Positions 42,660 through 53,355 of a stretch of DNA of 64,000 nt are shown piece after piece. Below the pieces are notes generated by a model. It had not been told where the DNA came from. It was given only the letters and a program-made list of their open reading frames with translations, and did no database searches. The position numbers were made by a program, and so were the translations under genes. The stretch is taken from the NCBI RefSeq assembly GCF_030247195.1, contig NC_080672.1:305505115-305569114 (forward strand). Reading direction: 5' to 3'. Position 1 is the stretch's first letter. Each line of letters opens with the position of its first letter. This stretch comes from Topomyia yanbarensis (Eukaryota; Arthropoda; Insecta; Diptera; Culicidae).

Positions 42660-43807
42660 ATCTTTATGTCTTGTTTGTTCCTAATTTCCAAAAAGAGCTT
42701 CATGTCGTCGGCATAGATAAGAACTTTTATGTTTTTGAGAATGAATGATATGTCGTTTACGAATAAAATGAACAAAAGAGGGCCTAGATGGGAGCCTTGA
42801 GGAATGCCTTGCTAAAGTCTGTGTAAAGAGAAATCAATGAGTAGTTGACGAATTCTAGTAAATTTGTATTAGTTGAACGTCCTTTGAAGAACCCATGCTG
42901 CATGTTAGTAATTCTGTTTTTGATTTGATTGAATAGTTTTTCGTTAACGATTGCTTCAAAGAGTTTAGGCATACATGACATAATGGCAATTCCACGGTAG
43001 TTACGTATGTCAGATTTTTTGCCACTTTTAAAAATGGGTACCAGGTACGAGTTTTTCCATAAATTGGGGAAAATGCCAGATTCAAGCGACATGTTAAAAA
43101 GCCAAAACAGAGCAGCTGTGAGTTCCAACGCTAAGTTCTTCATAAATACGGGTGGAATCCCGTCAGGTCCAGAACCTTTGGAGGCATCTAGTTTGTTTAG
43201 AGCCTCCATAATATCTTGCACACTGACATGATTGACGCCAATGTCTGTGGTGAATTCTGGGAAGAAACCGAAATATTTGCGATCACGATCTTCTTCAGAA
43301 AATGTGGTAAAGATGTCTTGAAAGAAGGTTGCGAAAAGATTGCAGATTTGTTCCGGGTTGACACCGACATTTTCTTTAAGTTTCATTTTTGAAGGGAAGT
43401 TTTCCGATTTTAAATTATTTTTAACATGATTAAAGAAATTTTTTGGGCAAGATTTTATTTGAAGTTCGGTTTTTGAGTTATACTCTTCAAATGCTATTTT
43501 AATGGATAGGTTTAGTTGATCGCAAATGTCCAACTAGTTAAATAAGTTCCTTTCATTTCTGATTTTTTATACTTTTTGTGGGCCTTTTGTTTACGATTTT
43601 TTAAATTTTTGATTTGCTCGTTATACCAAACTGGATATTTTGTGTTGCCTTGTAGCCTACTTTTTTCAGTGGTACTTGTTCAACTATTATATCAAACAAT
43701 TTTGTGTAAAAGACGTCTACTGAATTTTTGATACTTGTTTCATTTCTAAACAACGTCTGCCAATCTATACTGCTTAGTCTTTGTTTTATGTTGTCAAAAT
43801 TTGCCAA
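42660..43807 (-). pseudogene. Jockey-type ORF2, linker and RT catalytic region
   Basis: Reads KSCPKNFFNHVKNNLKSENF, NLFATFFQDIF, LDASKGSGPDGIPPVFMKNL, NYRGIAIMSCMPKLFEAIVN, QHGFFKGRSTNTNLLEFVN and SLYTDFSKAFLKAP (first catalytic Asp). After a short deletion or frameshift it continues GSHLGPLLFILFVNDI and LIYADDMKLFLEIRN (YADD box). The segment between FSKAF and GSHLGP is shortened. After LQEEI the frame is cut by the 41630-42633 insertion. Confidence 0.7.
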
Positions 43808-43828
43808 TTGAAATGTCGACTGTTCTAA

Positions 43829-44622
43829 GATGTTTTATACTGACGGATCAAACCTCAAAGGGTCCACTGGCTTCGGTATTTTCAATCAAAAGTTCACCGC
43901 CTCCTACAAACTCAGTGACTCTGCTTCAGTTTACGCCGCAGAACTAGCTGCTATTCAGAATACAGAGCGAGTAAAGGCGCTATAACCTGGCTCATTAGCC
44001 ATGACAGGGCTAAATACCTCTGTCCCATCCCAGGAACCAAAGGAGAAACATTAACCCTCTTAGCAAAGTCACTCCCAACAATTTATCAAACCCCCATTAA
44101 ATTGAAACGGTTGTGTACGGTTGTCCACGTTTCTTCCTAATTCAAGGTTCAAAATAATCCGTTGATTAAATTATTCATTGAATGAATAATTTGATTGCCG
44201 TATAATTTTGAATCATCTTTATTTTGTACGCTGCATGCTTGTGTCATATTCAATATGTGCCACAAACATTAATAATGACAAGAAAAATTGTGGACGAACG
44301 TCTGCAATTTTCCAGGATTTCTACATGTATTGGCTGTGTATGTGCAGATTAGACTAGACTAGAAAACTAGCTGCTATTCAGAATACCCCTGGAGTCATTG
44401 ACACATTACTCGCAAACCATTACTTCATCGTTTCGGATAGCCTCAGTTCCATTGACGCTATTCGCTCAATGAAACATGGAAAGCACTCCTTGTATTTTTT
44501 GGGGAAACGAACAATTGAGTGCTTTATCTGCCATATCTTTCCAGATTACTTTGGTGTGGGTCTCTTCGCATTGCTTCATTCCGGGCAACGAGAAGGCGGA
44601 ATCTTTAGCAACCATTATACGC
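43829..44622 (+). pseudogene. I-type LINE RNase H domain fragment, split by a retroposon
   Basis: Plus strand reads FYTDGSNLKGSTGFGIFNQK (first catalytic Asp), then SVYAAELAAIQ (catalytic Glu), and after the insertion TPGVIDTLLANHYFIVSDSL (third acidic residue), SSIDAIRSM and LVWVSSHCFIPGNEKAESLA (the C-terminal HxxIxGNExAD-like box with Cys). This is a LINE-encoded RNase H as in I-clade elements. It begins abruptly at the 5' end of the Jockey LINE and ends at the BEL/Pao fragment, so neither end is natural. Confidence 0.65.
43964..44364 (+). mobile_element. Short 5'-truncated retroposon with 22-bp target duplication
   Basis: The 22 bases from AACTAGCTGC to TTCAGAATAC occur at 43942-43963 and again at 44365-44386. 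The RNase H frame continues across when one copy is removed. The 401-bp insert ends with short ACTAG repeats (AGATTAGACTAGACTAG), a 3' tail style seen in some LINEs. A long duplication and lack of inverted ends point to target-primed reverse transcription. Source family unknown. Confidence 0.75.
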
Positions 44623-44639
44623 TGGATGCACATCTTCGG

Positions 44640-45213
44640 CTATTTGGGCTCGTGGACAGTGGTGTCGATGGAGGACGACGATGGCAATCGGTTTCCGGCG
44701 CGTGCACTTTTAGATTCGGGATCGGAAAGCAATTTCGTGACTGAGCGATTAAGTCAGCGTATGAAGGTAACTCGAAATCGAGTGGATATTGCTGTAGTCG
44801 GAATTGGACAAGCAGCTACCACGGTCAAACACAGGATACAAGCGGTTTTACAGTCTCGAGTGTCTGAATACTCACGAGAATTGAGCTTCCTAATCCTTCC
44901 AAAGGTAACGGTAAACCTTCCAACTACCACTATCAATACTGATAGATGGGCAATTCCGGACGATATCCAGTTGGCTGATCCTGCGTTTTTCCAATCAAAG
45001 GTGGTGGATCTTGTACTCGGGATCGAAGCGTTTTTCGATTTCTTCGAAACCGGAAGGAGAATTTCCCTGGGAAAACAGCTGCCCACTCTTAAAACAGCTG
45101 CCGACTGGATCGTATGCGGAGGATTTTCGGTTCCTCAATCCCTGCACATCAACTGCAATATGTCGACATCGGAGGATTTGGATGCGTTGATGTCTCGATT
45201 TTGGACTTGTTAG
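44640..45213 (+). pseudogene. BEL/Pao protease region
   Basis: Reads MEDDDGNRFPARALLDSGSE with the aspartic-protease triad-like DSG, then SNFVTERLSQRM, LSFLILPKVTVNLP and ADPAFFQSKVVDLVLGIEAF. This is typical of BEL/Pao polyproteins between zinc knuckles and RT. The open frame that starts at 44476 joins LINE RNase H residues to this region, so its first 50 codons do not belong. It ends at a premature stop at 45211. Confidence 0.7.
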
Positions 45214-46060
45214 GAAGTCGAGTCTGGCAACACATTTTCACTGGAAGAGAAATACTGTGAAGAGTTGTTTTTGAGCACGTTTAAAAGGGATGAAACCGGT
45301 CGATACACCGTCTCTCTACCCAATGATAAAGACGCTATCTCGAAGTTGGGCGAGTCAAGGGACATCGCATTCCGACGTCTTCAGGGAACCGAGCGTAGAT
45401 TGGCAAGGGACGAACATCTACGGAAGCAGTATACTGATTTTATGGAGGAGTATCTGCATCTAGGTCATATGCGGAAGGTCGAAGAAGTTGCTACAGATGC
45501 GGTTAAACGGTGCTATTTGCCAGTGGTAAAGGATTCCAGTACCACTACCAAGGTACGGGTCGTATTCGACGCTTCCTGCAAGACTTCTTCCGGACTATCA
45601 CTAAACGAAGTGTTACTGGTAGGGCCGGTGATACAGGAGGACCTCCGTTCCATTATCCTACGCAGTCGGACAAAACAAATCATGCTCGTGTCCGACGTGG
45701 AAAAGATGTTCCGACAAATCAACGTTTGCCCAGAAGATCGACCGTTGCAGTGTATTCTCTAGCGAAACTCGTCTGCCGAGGAGATATCCACCTACGAGCT
45801 AAACACGGTAACATACGGTACTAAGCCAGCGCCATTTTTGGCCACCAGAACGCTAAAACAATTAGCGCTGGATGAGGAGGAGCGGTATCCACTAGCGGCC
45901 AAGGCAACCATCGAGGATACCTATATGGATGACGTCATCACAGGAGCAGGCGTCGAACTGTCCCGACGTATTGAACGGAATCGAGGAGGAAGAGCTTGCC
46001 ATCCGATCATCTGAAGGCATTGTTTTGGATCCAGACCCTTCGATAAAAACCTTGGGACTG
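45214..46060 (+). pseudogene. BEL/Pao reverse transcriptase
   Basis: Reads LSTFKRDETGRYTVSLPNDK, YTDFMEEYLHLGHMRKVEE, VRVVFDASCKTSSGLSLNEV, IMLVSDVEKMFRQINVCPED (first catalytic Asp). After a frameshift come AKATIEDTYMDDVITGA (catalytic YMDD) and EEEELAIRSSEGIVLDPDPS. A deletion removes sequence just after YMDD. Family assignment to BEL/Pao is from VFDAS.K and YMDDVITGA context. Confidence 0.75.
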
Positions 46061-46066
46061 ACCTGA

Positions 46067-46645
46067 ATGCCAGTAACCGACACACTTAGGTTTCAGTTCA
46101 CCATCCCCAATTTGAACACAGAAGTTCCTCTTATCAAACGGATCGTGCTTTCGGTGACTGCTACACTTTTCGACCCATTAGGCCTGTTGGGCGCTGCGAT
46201 CACTACAGCGAAGATCTTCATGCAGCTGCTGTGGACGTTGCGAGACGAAAATGACCAACGACTAGATTGGTACCAGCCGTTACCTCCGATGGTGGGTGAG
46301 GCCTGGAGAAAGTATCACGAGCAACTTCCACTGTTCAATGAAACCCGTATCGACCGCTGTGTTATCATCACAGACGCAGTATCTGTGGAGATCCATTGTT
46401 TTTCGGATGCCTCGGAGAAGGCATACGGAGCATGTCTGTATCTCAGGAGTGAGAATGCAGTCGGGGAGGTAAAGGTTATGCTTTTGACCTCAAAATCAAA
46501 GGTTGCCCCCTTAAAATGTCAGACGATTCCTCGGCTGGAGTTGTGTGGAGCACTTTTGGCAGCACAACTCTACGAAAAGGTGGACAAGTCAATAAAAATC
46601 ACGGCAAAATCCTATTTTTCCGATCAGCAAAAATTCATCTGCTAA
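46067..46645 (+). pseudogene. BEL/Pao RT connection and RNase H
   Basis: Reads FDPLGLLGAAITTAKIFMQL, LWTLRDENDQRLDWYQPLPP, then EIHCFSDASEKAYGACLYLR (RNase H first Asp) and KVAPLKCQTIPRLELCGALL (catalytic Glu in the ELCGALL block). Runs without stops for 192 codons. The rest of RNase H and the integrase zinc finger and core are missing after FSDQQKFIC. Confidence 0.75.
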
Positions 46646-46654
46646 AAGTGGTAG

Positions 46655-47178
46655 GCGAAACTCCTGTGTCCCCAGAGGACAGTCCAAGTTGAAGGATGCC
46701 TGAATTCTCGCCCGCTCACACCCATGTCTGATGATCCGAATGACCTGCAGCCACTAACCCCCGCACATTTTCTGGTTGGAGAATCTCTCCACGCTGTTCC
46801 TGAGCCAGATTTAATAAGCATTCCAATGAATCGTCTCACCCAATGCAGTTAACCCAGCAATGACTGCAGAACTTCTGGAAAAGGTGGCGCAGAGAATATC
46901 TGTGTCAAGTTCAAGGCAGAACCAAACGATGGAAACCAGCTGTTCGTATCGACATTGGAAAACTAGTCATTATTAAAGATGATAATCAACCTCCAATGCG
47001 ATGGAAAATGGGTAGAATCGTGCAAGCTCATCCTGGCAACGATGGAACCGTGCGAATAGTTACACTGAAAACCGCTACTGGAATGCTAACTCGTCCGGTC
47101 GAAAAGCTTTGTCTGCTACCTATTTCGGATGACAACGACGACATACAGCCAACAGAAGTCCACCATCAGCAATCCTAA
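46655..47178 (+). pseudogene. BEL/Pao integrase C-terminal part
   Basis: Reads VEGCLNSRPLTPMSDDPNDL, LTPAHFLVGESLHAVPEPDL, NRLTQ, then KPAVRIDIGKLVIIKDDNQP and MRWKMGRIVQAHPGNDGTVR, RPVEKLCLLPI. This is the end of the integrase, with the RW..GRI..HPG.DG motif of the BEL C-terminal domain. The catalytic DDE core is absent. A stop follows NRLTQCS. Confidence 0.75.
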
Positions 47179-47257
47179 CACCCTTTCCTTATTCCTGTCC
47201 TATCGAAGAGGTTTTTTTCTTTTTCAGAAATCTACGATATTTCTGGGTGGGTGAGGA

Positions 47258-47779
47258 TGTTCGCAAACAAGAGCACCCCGAGCACTACAACCCTGCATAA
47301 CCATCCTCTCTAAAAACTAGATCGTCATCTCGCCAATACCATCATCATGCGTACACCGATCAACAAATTAATCCGAAATAGAACGGGGAATGAAGGAAGG
47401 ATACATCACACTACACAGCAGGCTGAGCGAGATCGGTATCATCATCGTCATCACCATCTACCTGATAGCGGGTGCGATAAGGAAGGCGGATAGGCGAGGC
47501 TCGCTTGTTATCACTCGGTATCAAAAACATCGCAGGAGAGTGAGTGATTTTGATCGTGCTGCTGTGCTCGACCGATGACTTGCTCTGGAGGTTTGCCGCA
47601 TTCTGGAAATCTACCTCACCTAGGTCACAGTCAAATGGGCACAAGTCCCGCACGTAAAATTGTATATTTTGTGATATAGAAATTAAGATTAATTTGTAGT
47701 TAAGAATAAATGTCAGCATGCAGTTTGTCCGCTTAAAATAAATTAGTTTGTTCGGTAATAAAATTGTGTCAGTGTAACA
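47258..47779 (+). repeat. 3' LTR of the BEL/Pao remnant
   Basis: Begins TGTTCGCAAACAAGAG right after a purine-rich GGGTGGGTGAGGA tract (likely polypurine tract) and ends GTGTAACA, the usual TGTT...AACA ends of BEL LTRs. It contains AATAAA polyadenylation-type signals near 47740 and 47757. No 5' LTR partner is in the window. Confidence 0.7.
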
Positions 47780-48408
47780 AGTGCGTTGTGTTCCTGGAGA
47801 GAACTTTTGTGCCCTGGTTCACGTTTCGGCACTGGTTGGGAAGATTCCCACTTCATCCAAGTACGGCTGCGAGGATTTGCATGTTGGTTGCATCCCCCTT
47901 CTCCGTACGTCTGTGCCTACCCATTCGATGTTGGTTCTGGGACATCCGCCACTCACCGCTATCGAAGACCCCATCAAGGTAACGTCAAGAACCCAACACC
48001 TACAATTGAAGTTAACATATATCTCCAACAATAGCTTGAAGCTTTCGCTGATCGTGGTGTAGCAACAATTCGAATGATATTCTGGTGGGGGAGGGGGTGA
48101 ATTTCAACTGTCCTGTGTTTTTACTGGCCTGATATGGTCACCCTAGCTCTAATCCGAGTTTGAAGTTATCATGGAAAACGAGAAAGGGAATAACTGTTCG
48201 TAGTTTGATAAACAATATGCTACATTTACGTTGGATCATTATTACAAACAATAAATATTGAACTGTTAATCAACAATTGACAGTGAAAAAGTTGTTTAAG
48301 TATACCGAAAATTAGGGTGACCCAAAGTCCTAATATAGGAAGGTCCTAGCATGCATCAAAACGAAAACTCTGTGCCTCTTTTCTCGTATGTGTGACAGTT
48401 TCTATTGC
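47780..48408. other. Flank of the BEL/Pao remnant
   Basis: Three overlapping plus-strand frames (47764-48062) are somewhat GC-rich but match nothing recognised. The remainder is AT-rich non-coding. Confidence 0.3.
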
Positions 48409-48413
48409 GAATG

Positions 48414-50150
48414 CACTATGGGGAGGCATGTGGCCAAAAATCGAAAATTGCATCAACTCCAATTCAAACCAATTCTATACTGAATGTTTATATATACTCT
48501 AGCTTAGAAATTCCCAGAGTATCTCGGAAATATATTTGACTTTACTGTGTATATGGGTGGCCAAAGATAAAAATTTTGAAAAATAGAAATATCACGTGCG
48601 TTTTTTCAACTGTTCGTATCTTTGCTGAAGTTTGAATGAAACATATGTTCAAATATGCCATTTTAAAGCTAAGAATGCCAGCCTTGTGATTATTTATATA
48701 ATTGAAAATGCAAATATATTGCATTGGTATGGAGTTATATGAAAAATAACGATTGAATGTCCTAAAATATCCACAAATTGGAACCGGGAAAAAAAGTTCC
48801 CCGATGTCCCCCGGAATTCTCGATGGGGGATGCAAGGATAATGCATTTTCTAACTTATAGCGAAGATTTTAGTTGCCCGAATTTGCCCTGAACTGAGAAC
48901 GCATCACTTGAAGTTTTAAAGGCAGTCTCAACTAGTCGACCAGAAAAGGATACTTCAGTACATGTTTCGGTTGAGTGCTTCATGTTCCACAACGAAATGA
49001 GCGTGGACTACAATTTTTATTGAAAAGATAATTCATCTGACTACATTTTTGCTATTCAACATTACTGTGTAGCAATAAATAGTTGTACTGGAATTTCACA
49101 CTTACCGTTAACACGATCAATGTAACCAACTATTTGAAATTTTTAAATAGCATGATTTGTAAATTCAAAAATGTTCATGCTTATAATAATGAGCCCCGGA
49201 ATCGCCAAAGCAGGTTTTGTGACCAAGAAATTTTTTTATGACCACTCGTAATATAAAAAATGTATTTCAATACCTATTCTGATAATTTTAACTATTTCGT
49301 TTTTGTGATATTGTTTTATATAGGATTTATTATACTATATCTCCAGAACAAGAGTTCCAAATGAAACAACAATTAATCGCAAACTATAAATATGAAGAAG
49401 ATGTATTAGCATAGCAATCAACTGAAAGAGCGACATTTCTTTTAAAGCTCATTGGTCATTTCAACATTGAAATAATCACTAAATAGCCTATGCACTTCAA
49501 ATTACTTTCTATTTACTTCTATTTAATAAATAAATTGAAATATTTATGTCTATTTTGCGAAATGCATTATCTTTCCGTTACTATTGGTTTGAGGGTTAGA
49601 AAGCACATGTTATCTGAGTTTTTCCTTTTTTCGTTTTTTGAGTTTTTTGTAACACTTTGAAGCCAATGTCCCATTTTCGCTAAAAAAAACCTACTAACAT
49701 TTTTTGTAAAAATAGTTGTAATAATAATTTTATCGAAAGGTCTTGTAGTTACCTGGAGAATGATGTGAAGAAGAACTGTGAAAAATTTCGAAACGAAAGT
49801 TATGATGCACACCGCATTTTTTCGAGGTGCCTTCGGAAATTCACTGTCACTTGACCAATGAAAATTTAAGAAAATATTGTTCAAATACTGCATCATTATA
49901 TGGAAAGTGATTGAATTGACTAAAACTCTCTGTGCCTCTTTTTTATTTGTTTGAAAAAAATTACCTTGAATACTTTACACCAAACCCCCCCCCCACCACC
50001 TCTCCCCCTCCTCCTCCCCCTTAAGATTTTTAAACCTGGATACGTCCATTATGAGTTTCGTTCATTATTAACAACTCAAACAAGCTTTTCGCGAAAAAAT
50101 ATAAAACCAAAATTTTTGGCCACCTGTTTGTATGGAACCTTCCCATAGTG
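48414..50150. mobile_element. Transib-type DNA transposon, non-autonomous, 1.74 kb
   Basis: Termini CACTATGGGGAGG and, reversed, CACTATGGGAAGG fit the Transib consensus CACWATG. The second block GTGGCCAAAAA follows on both ends at slightly different distance. The 5-bp duplication GAATG flanks it (48409-48413 and 50151-50155), the length Transib makes. No RAG1-like transposase frame exists inside; autonomous Transibs are about 3 kb. The interior is AT-rich with a C-rich tract at 49985-50022. Confidence 0.75.
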
Positions 50151-50159
50151 GAATGGTAG

Positions 50160-51580
50160 TGTCTACGTCATTGATTCTACGTTTCATAGGCTGTCTCTGT
50201 TCCCTACCACTAACAGTTTTGACGTGCTAGCACTTGTTTAAAGGGACTCTGTGGGTGACCAAAATATTAGCTAGGCTTATAAAAAAATCTGCTGAAGAAA
50301 AAAATTCAGCAGCATTTTAGGAAAAAAGTTATCTTTGCATTAGGCTGGATCTTTATTACGCATAGTCGTTTCGAGTATAATATTTATAAAATTTATAAAA
50401 CGTTATCATAGTACATAAAAAATACTTTCAACACTATCTCAGTACCCTCGAAACAAAATTAAAAGAAAGTTAACTCTATTCCTGCATACTTTAGTCAGAT
50501 AGCATCAGAACACTTGGATAACTGCCCAAAACGGAAAACCTGTAAAATGTCAAATGCAAAGGACACATTATAGAAAAATAACCGAGGCAATAAATTCATT
50601 GCTTTACTTGAACATTATCTGCATACTTGTTACCAACTGCGCAACGTATTCATAGAGCTCAGAAGTAAAACTTTCATATATGGACTAGTGGTTTGCATCT
50701 TCCAGTTAACTGTATTCGGTGCTGTAGGAACTCCAAGCAACAGGAGTCGAAGGCGAATGAAGTTTTGGCAGAACTTTGACCCCCTCGCCTCGCCCCAAGG
50801 TACACTGTTGGACATTCCCCGAAAGATTCTCCCACCGATCGCACCGATTGAGGTTTGCTTGCTGCCCATCTCAGTCGCATATTGCCAACTTTGCGTACCT
50901 TCTCATATTAAAACTGTTGGCCTTTAGGATGAAGCAAAAGTTGCATCTTTGATTGCGAGCCATCTTTTCTTAGGAAAATTCGCCGGCAAGCTTTCCAGCT
51001 TATTTATATGCACGCGTATAAATATTTCATAAGATTGCAACAGGACCTCCCAAAGGCGGCGGGAGCGGGAGTAACAATCTCGATAGGGATTGTCCTTGCT
51101 TTCCTTCCGGCTATGAACCACGGTAGTGACGGTATGTGTGCACGGAAGAAGATTTTTGGTTCCACCCGGAAAACTGCTTCCAATGTGAGCATAACTTATT
51201 CATTCGTTGTCGTTGCGGTTTCGAACTACCAACTATTCATGACACAATAGAACTTTTAAACGGATCCTCTCCATGGCGCCAAACTTTCACAAATCCATTT
51301 GCGAAATTAGTCATTTCAGCAAGCGTTAGTTTTGCTTCGTTGACCTGCGTTTGGGATGCACTGCAAATATGGTTTGGTGCAAATGGCATCCGTTAGTTAT
51401 GTACTTCTGAATAGGAAACTTCGTGTTTTCGGATAGACTGATCTATGAAGCGATATACACGATAAAATATGTGTTCCCAAATTCACGTCACGTCACGAAT
51501 CCCGGAACAAAAAAAGATTGCATGTGTTTTGTATCGGTGTCCAATTTTTCGTCCGTAATGCTTGCATTTTATTGATGATG
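50160..51580 (+). other. Unassigned sequence with a Cys-rich open frame
   Basis: 50688-51400 is GC-richer than its flanks. Two consecutive plus-strand stretches (51008-51135 and 51136-51396) read RLQQDLPKAAGAGVTISIGI, then after a frame change FWFHPENCFQCEHNLFIRCR and CGFELPTIHDTIELL. A hydrophobic run, a four-Cys cluster (C..C, C.C) and a second hydrophobic stretch (AKLVISASVSFASLTCVWDA) could be a membrane-protein remnant. The family is not recognised, no start codon or splice sites are convincing, and it may be a decayed pseudogene. Confidence 0.3.
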
Positions 51581-51592
51581 ATATTTTTTGCC

Positions 51593-51740
51593 TTGCTCAT
51601 ATAGAAAGGTTATGCAATCACTCCGACAATTGTCAACCTAATCCCGGTCCAGAGGGCCGAGTGTCATGTGCCATTCGACTCAGTTCGTCGAGATCGGAAA
51701 ATGTCTGTGTGTGTATGTATGTATGTGCGTGTGTGGTTTT
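51593..51740 (+). repeat. Dispersed GGCCGAGTG repeat, partial copy
   Basis: Head CATATAGAAAGGTTATGCAA, core CCAGAGGGCCGAGTGTCATG, CGTCGAGATCGGAAAATGTC, then a (TGTG/TATG) tract. It stops at about 51740, where the R1-type LINE tail begins. Same family as 57392-57910. Confidence 0.75.
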
Positions 51741-52059
51741 TTATAGTAAGGTTTAAAAAGCTTGATAAGCTTGGTCTTACTTTTTACGACCCACGGAACT
51801 ACGACAAGGTATTACTTCGTGGGAGGATCGTTGAGCTTTCGTCGCACCTCTTTCTTCTGCTCTATCTCAGAGCTACACTTGGTTCATGGAGTGTCTCGAC
51901 CTATGAGCTTTGATTTAACTCTCGACTCTTTTCTTCATCTAGTAAGTTGCCGTTTAGCTCTGGTCCCCGTGAGCCGTTTAGATGCTGATTCACTCAGCTA
52001 TTTAGCTCATGTTTCCGTGAGTCATACAGCTCCCGACCTTATCACGATCTACTTGGATA

Positions 52060-53355
52060 AAGGGCGAACACGAAATTATTGCGACACATTTAACAGGGCA
52101 TAACTTTTTTACCATTGGGTAAAAATCAACCAAATTTTGCACACTTTCTCATTGATGTGTATTGTTTACATGCTGTCAAACTCGAAGTCGTGTTTTTAGA
52201 TTCAACGAAAATGGAGATGAACCAACGCGAGTCGAGAGAACAAATTCTTTCCAAACAGCTGGAATTTCCTGACCTGTCGCACCGGCAGTTGGGAAAAATG
52301 TTGAACATTCACCATTCAACCGTCTCCAGAGTGTTGAAGCGGTTCCAGGAGCGATCGACGTTAAACCACGGCAAAGGAGCTGGGAAAAAACCGGGAACGG
52401 AGAACAAAAAGACGGAGGGAAAGGTGAAGCGGATGATTAAAGCAAATCCCAACGTCTCAAGCCGTGATTTGGCTAAAAAGATCGGCATGTCGGAGAGCTA
52501 CGTCCAGAATGCAAAGAACAGAGCTGGACTACATACATACAAGGTACAGAACTTCCCAAACCACCATGAGCGGCAACAATCGACGGCCAAAAATTCGGGC
52601 ACGGACGCTCTACGAGAAGATGCTGACAAAATATGGCTGCTGTGTAATGGACGACGAAACGTATACAAAAGCCGATTTTAAGCAAATTCCGCGGTTGGAG
52701 TTTTTCACCGGCAAGAGCAAGTTCTATGTGGTCGACAAATTTAAGAAGAAGAAAATGTCGAAGTTCGCCTCCAAATATCTCATTTGGCAGGCCATCTGCT
52801 CTTGCGGACTGTGGAGTGAGCCTTTCGTGACAAAGGGCACAGTAAATGGCGAGATCTACAAATCTGAGTGCCTTGAGAAGCTCTTTTTGCCGTTCTTGCA
52901 GCAGCACGACGAAGCTCCGCTATTTTGGCCAAATTTGGCATCATGCCACTATTCTAAAAGTGTCCTGGGGTGGTATGAGGTCAATTCTGTCCATTTTGTT
53001 CCAAAGGACATGAATCCGCCAATCTGTCCGGAGCTGCGCCCGGTGGAGCAGTACTGGGCAATGATGATGCGGGAACTTCGGAAGAGCAAGAAGGCAGTCA
53101 AAGACGAGAAGGACATGTTAAGAAAATGGAAAAAAACTGAGAAACTGGTACCGGATAACACTGTAAAGACTTTGATGGAGGGCATCAAGCGAAAATGCGT
53201 TCAATTTTACACTCAAGGCTCATCGATTAACTTTTCTTTTGATTTTTTAAGTAAATATATGTATAAAACTACCATAAAATTTTGGTTTGATTTTAAACAT
53301 TATAAGAAAATTGGCATGACATTTTCGGTGTCGCAATAATTTCGTGTTCGCCCTT
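52060..53355 (+). mobile_element. ITmD37E-type Tc1/mariner transposon, full length
   Basis: 28-bp terminal inverted repeats identical at both ends (start AAGGGCGAACACGAAATTAT), flanked by TA at 52058-52059 and 53356-53357. Length 1296 bp, normal for the group. It carries one transposase frame that is frameshifted once and has a catalytic substitution. It inserted into the GC-rich repeat tail of the R1-type LINE. Perfect TIRs suggest fairly recent activity. Confidence 0.92.
52211..53339 (+). pseudogene. ITmD37E transposase, frameshifted
   Basis: Cut-and-paste transposase acting in the nucleus on its own TIRs. Start taken at MEMNQRESREQILSKQLEF; an upstream ATG at 52115 is in frame but lies too close to the TIR. 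Residues 5-105 hold two helix-turn-helix units (LSHRQLGKMLNIHHSTVSRV and VSSRDLAKKIGMSESYVQNA). A one-base shift in an A-run near 52588 changes frame. The rest reads YGCCVMDDETYTKADFKQIP, FASKYLIWQAICSCGLWSEP, FWPNLASCHYS and NPPICPELRPVEQYW. The catalytic triad is D (MDDETY), then N where the family has D (52932-52934), then E 37 residues later: the D37E spacing is intact but the second catalytic Asp is lost. The normal end appears to be near 53225 and the reading extends 38 codons beyond. Confidence 0.88.

Larger units (their letters stand above)
40755..43828 (-). mobile_element. Jockey-superfamily LINE, second subfamily, interrupted
   Basis: Minus strand, 5'-truncated at about 43828 where it abuts another LINE. 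It runs from the end of the endonuclease (KANFDNIKQRLSSIDWQTLF), through the RT, to a 3' UTR with AATAAA-like motifs near 40800. Sequence differs clearly from the LINEs at 1.7-5.7 and 62-64 kb. A 1-kb insertion (41630-42633) splits the RT. Frameshifts and stops are present. Confidence 0.7.
44625..47779 (+). mobile_element. BEL/Pao LTR retrotransposon remnant with 3' LTR
   Basis: Order protease, RT, RNase H, integrase C-terminus, 3' LTR fits Pol of BEL/Pao elements. The gag region and 5' LTR are missing: the left end is fused to a LINE RNase H fragment at about 44622. The integrase core has been deleted at about 46650. Stops and frameshifts occur within RT. Inactive. Confidence 0.8.

Noticed and set aside
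44476..45213. A single 245-codon gene
   Set aside because: Start is LINE RNase H and the rest BEL/Pao protease; the junction lies between two dead elements.
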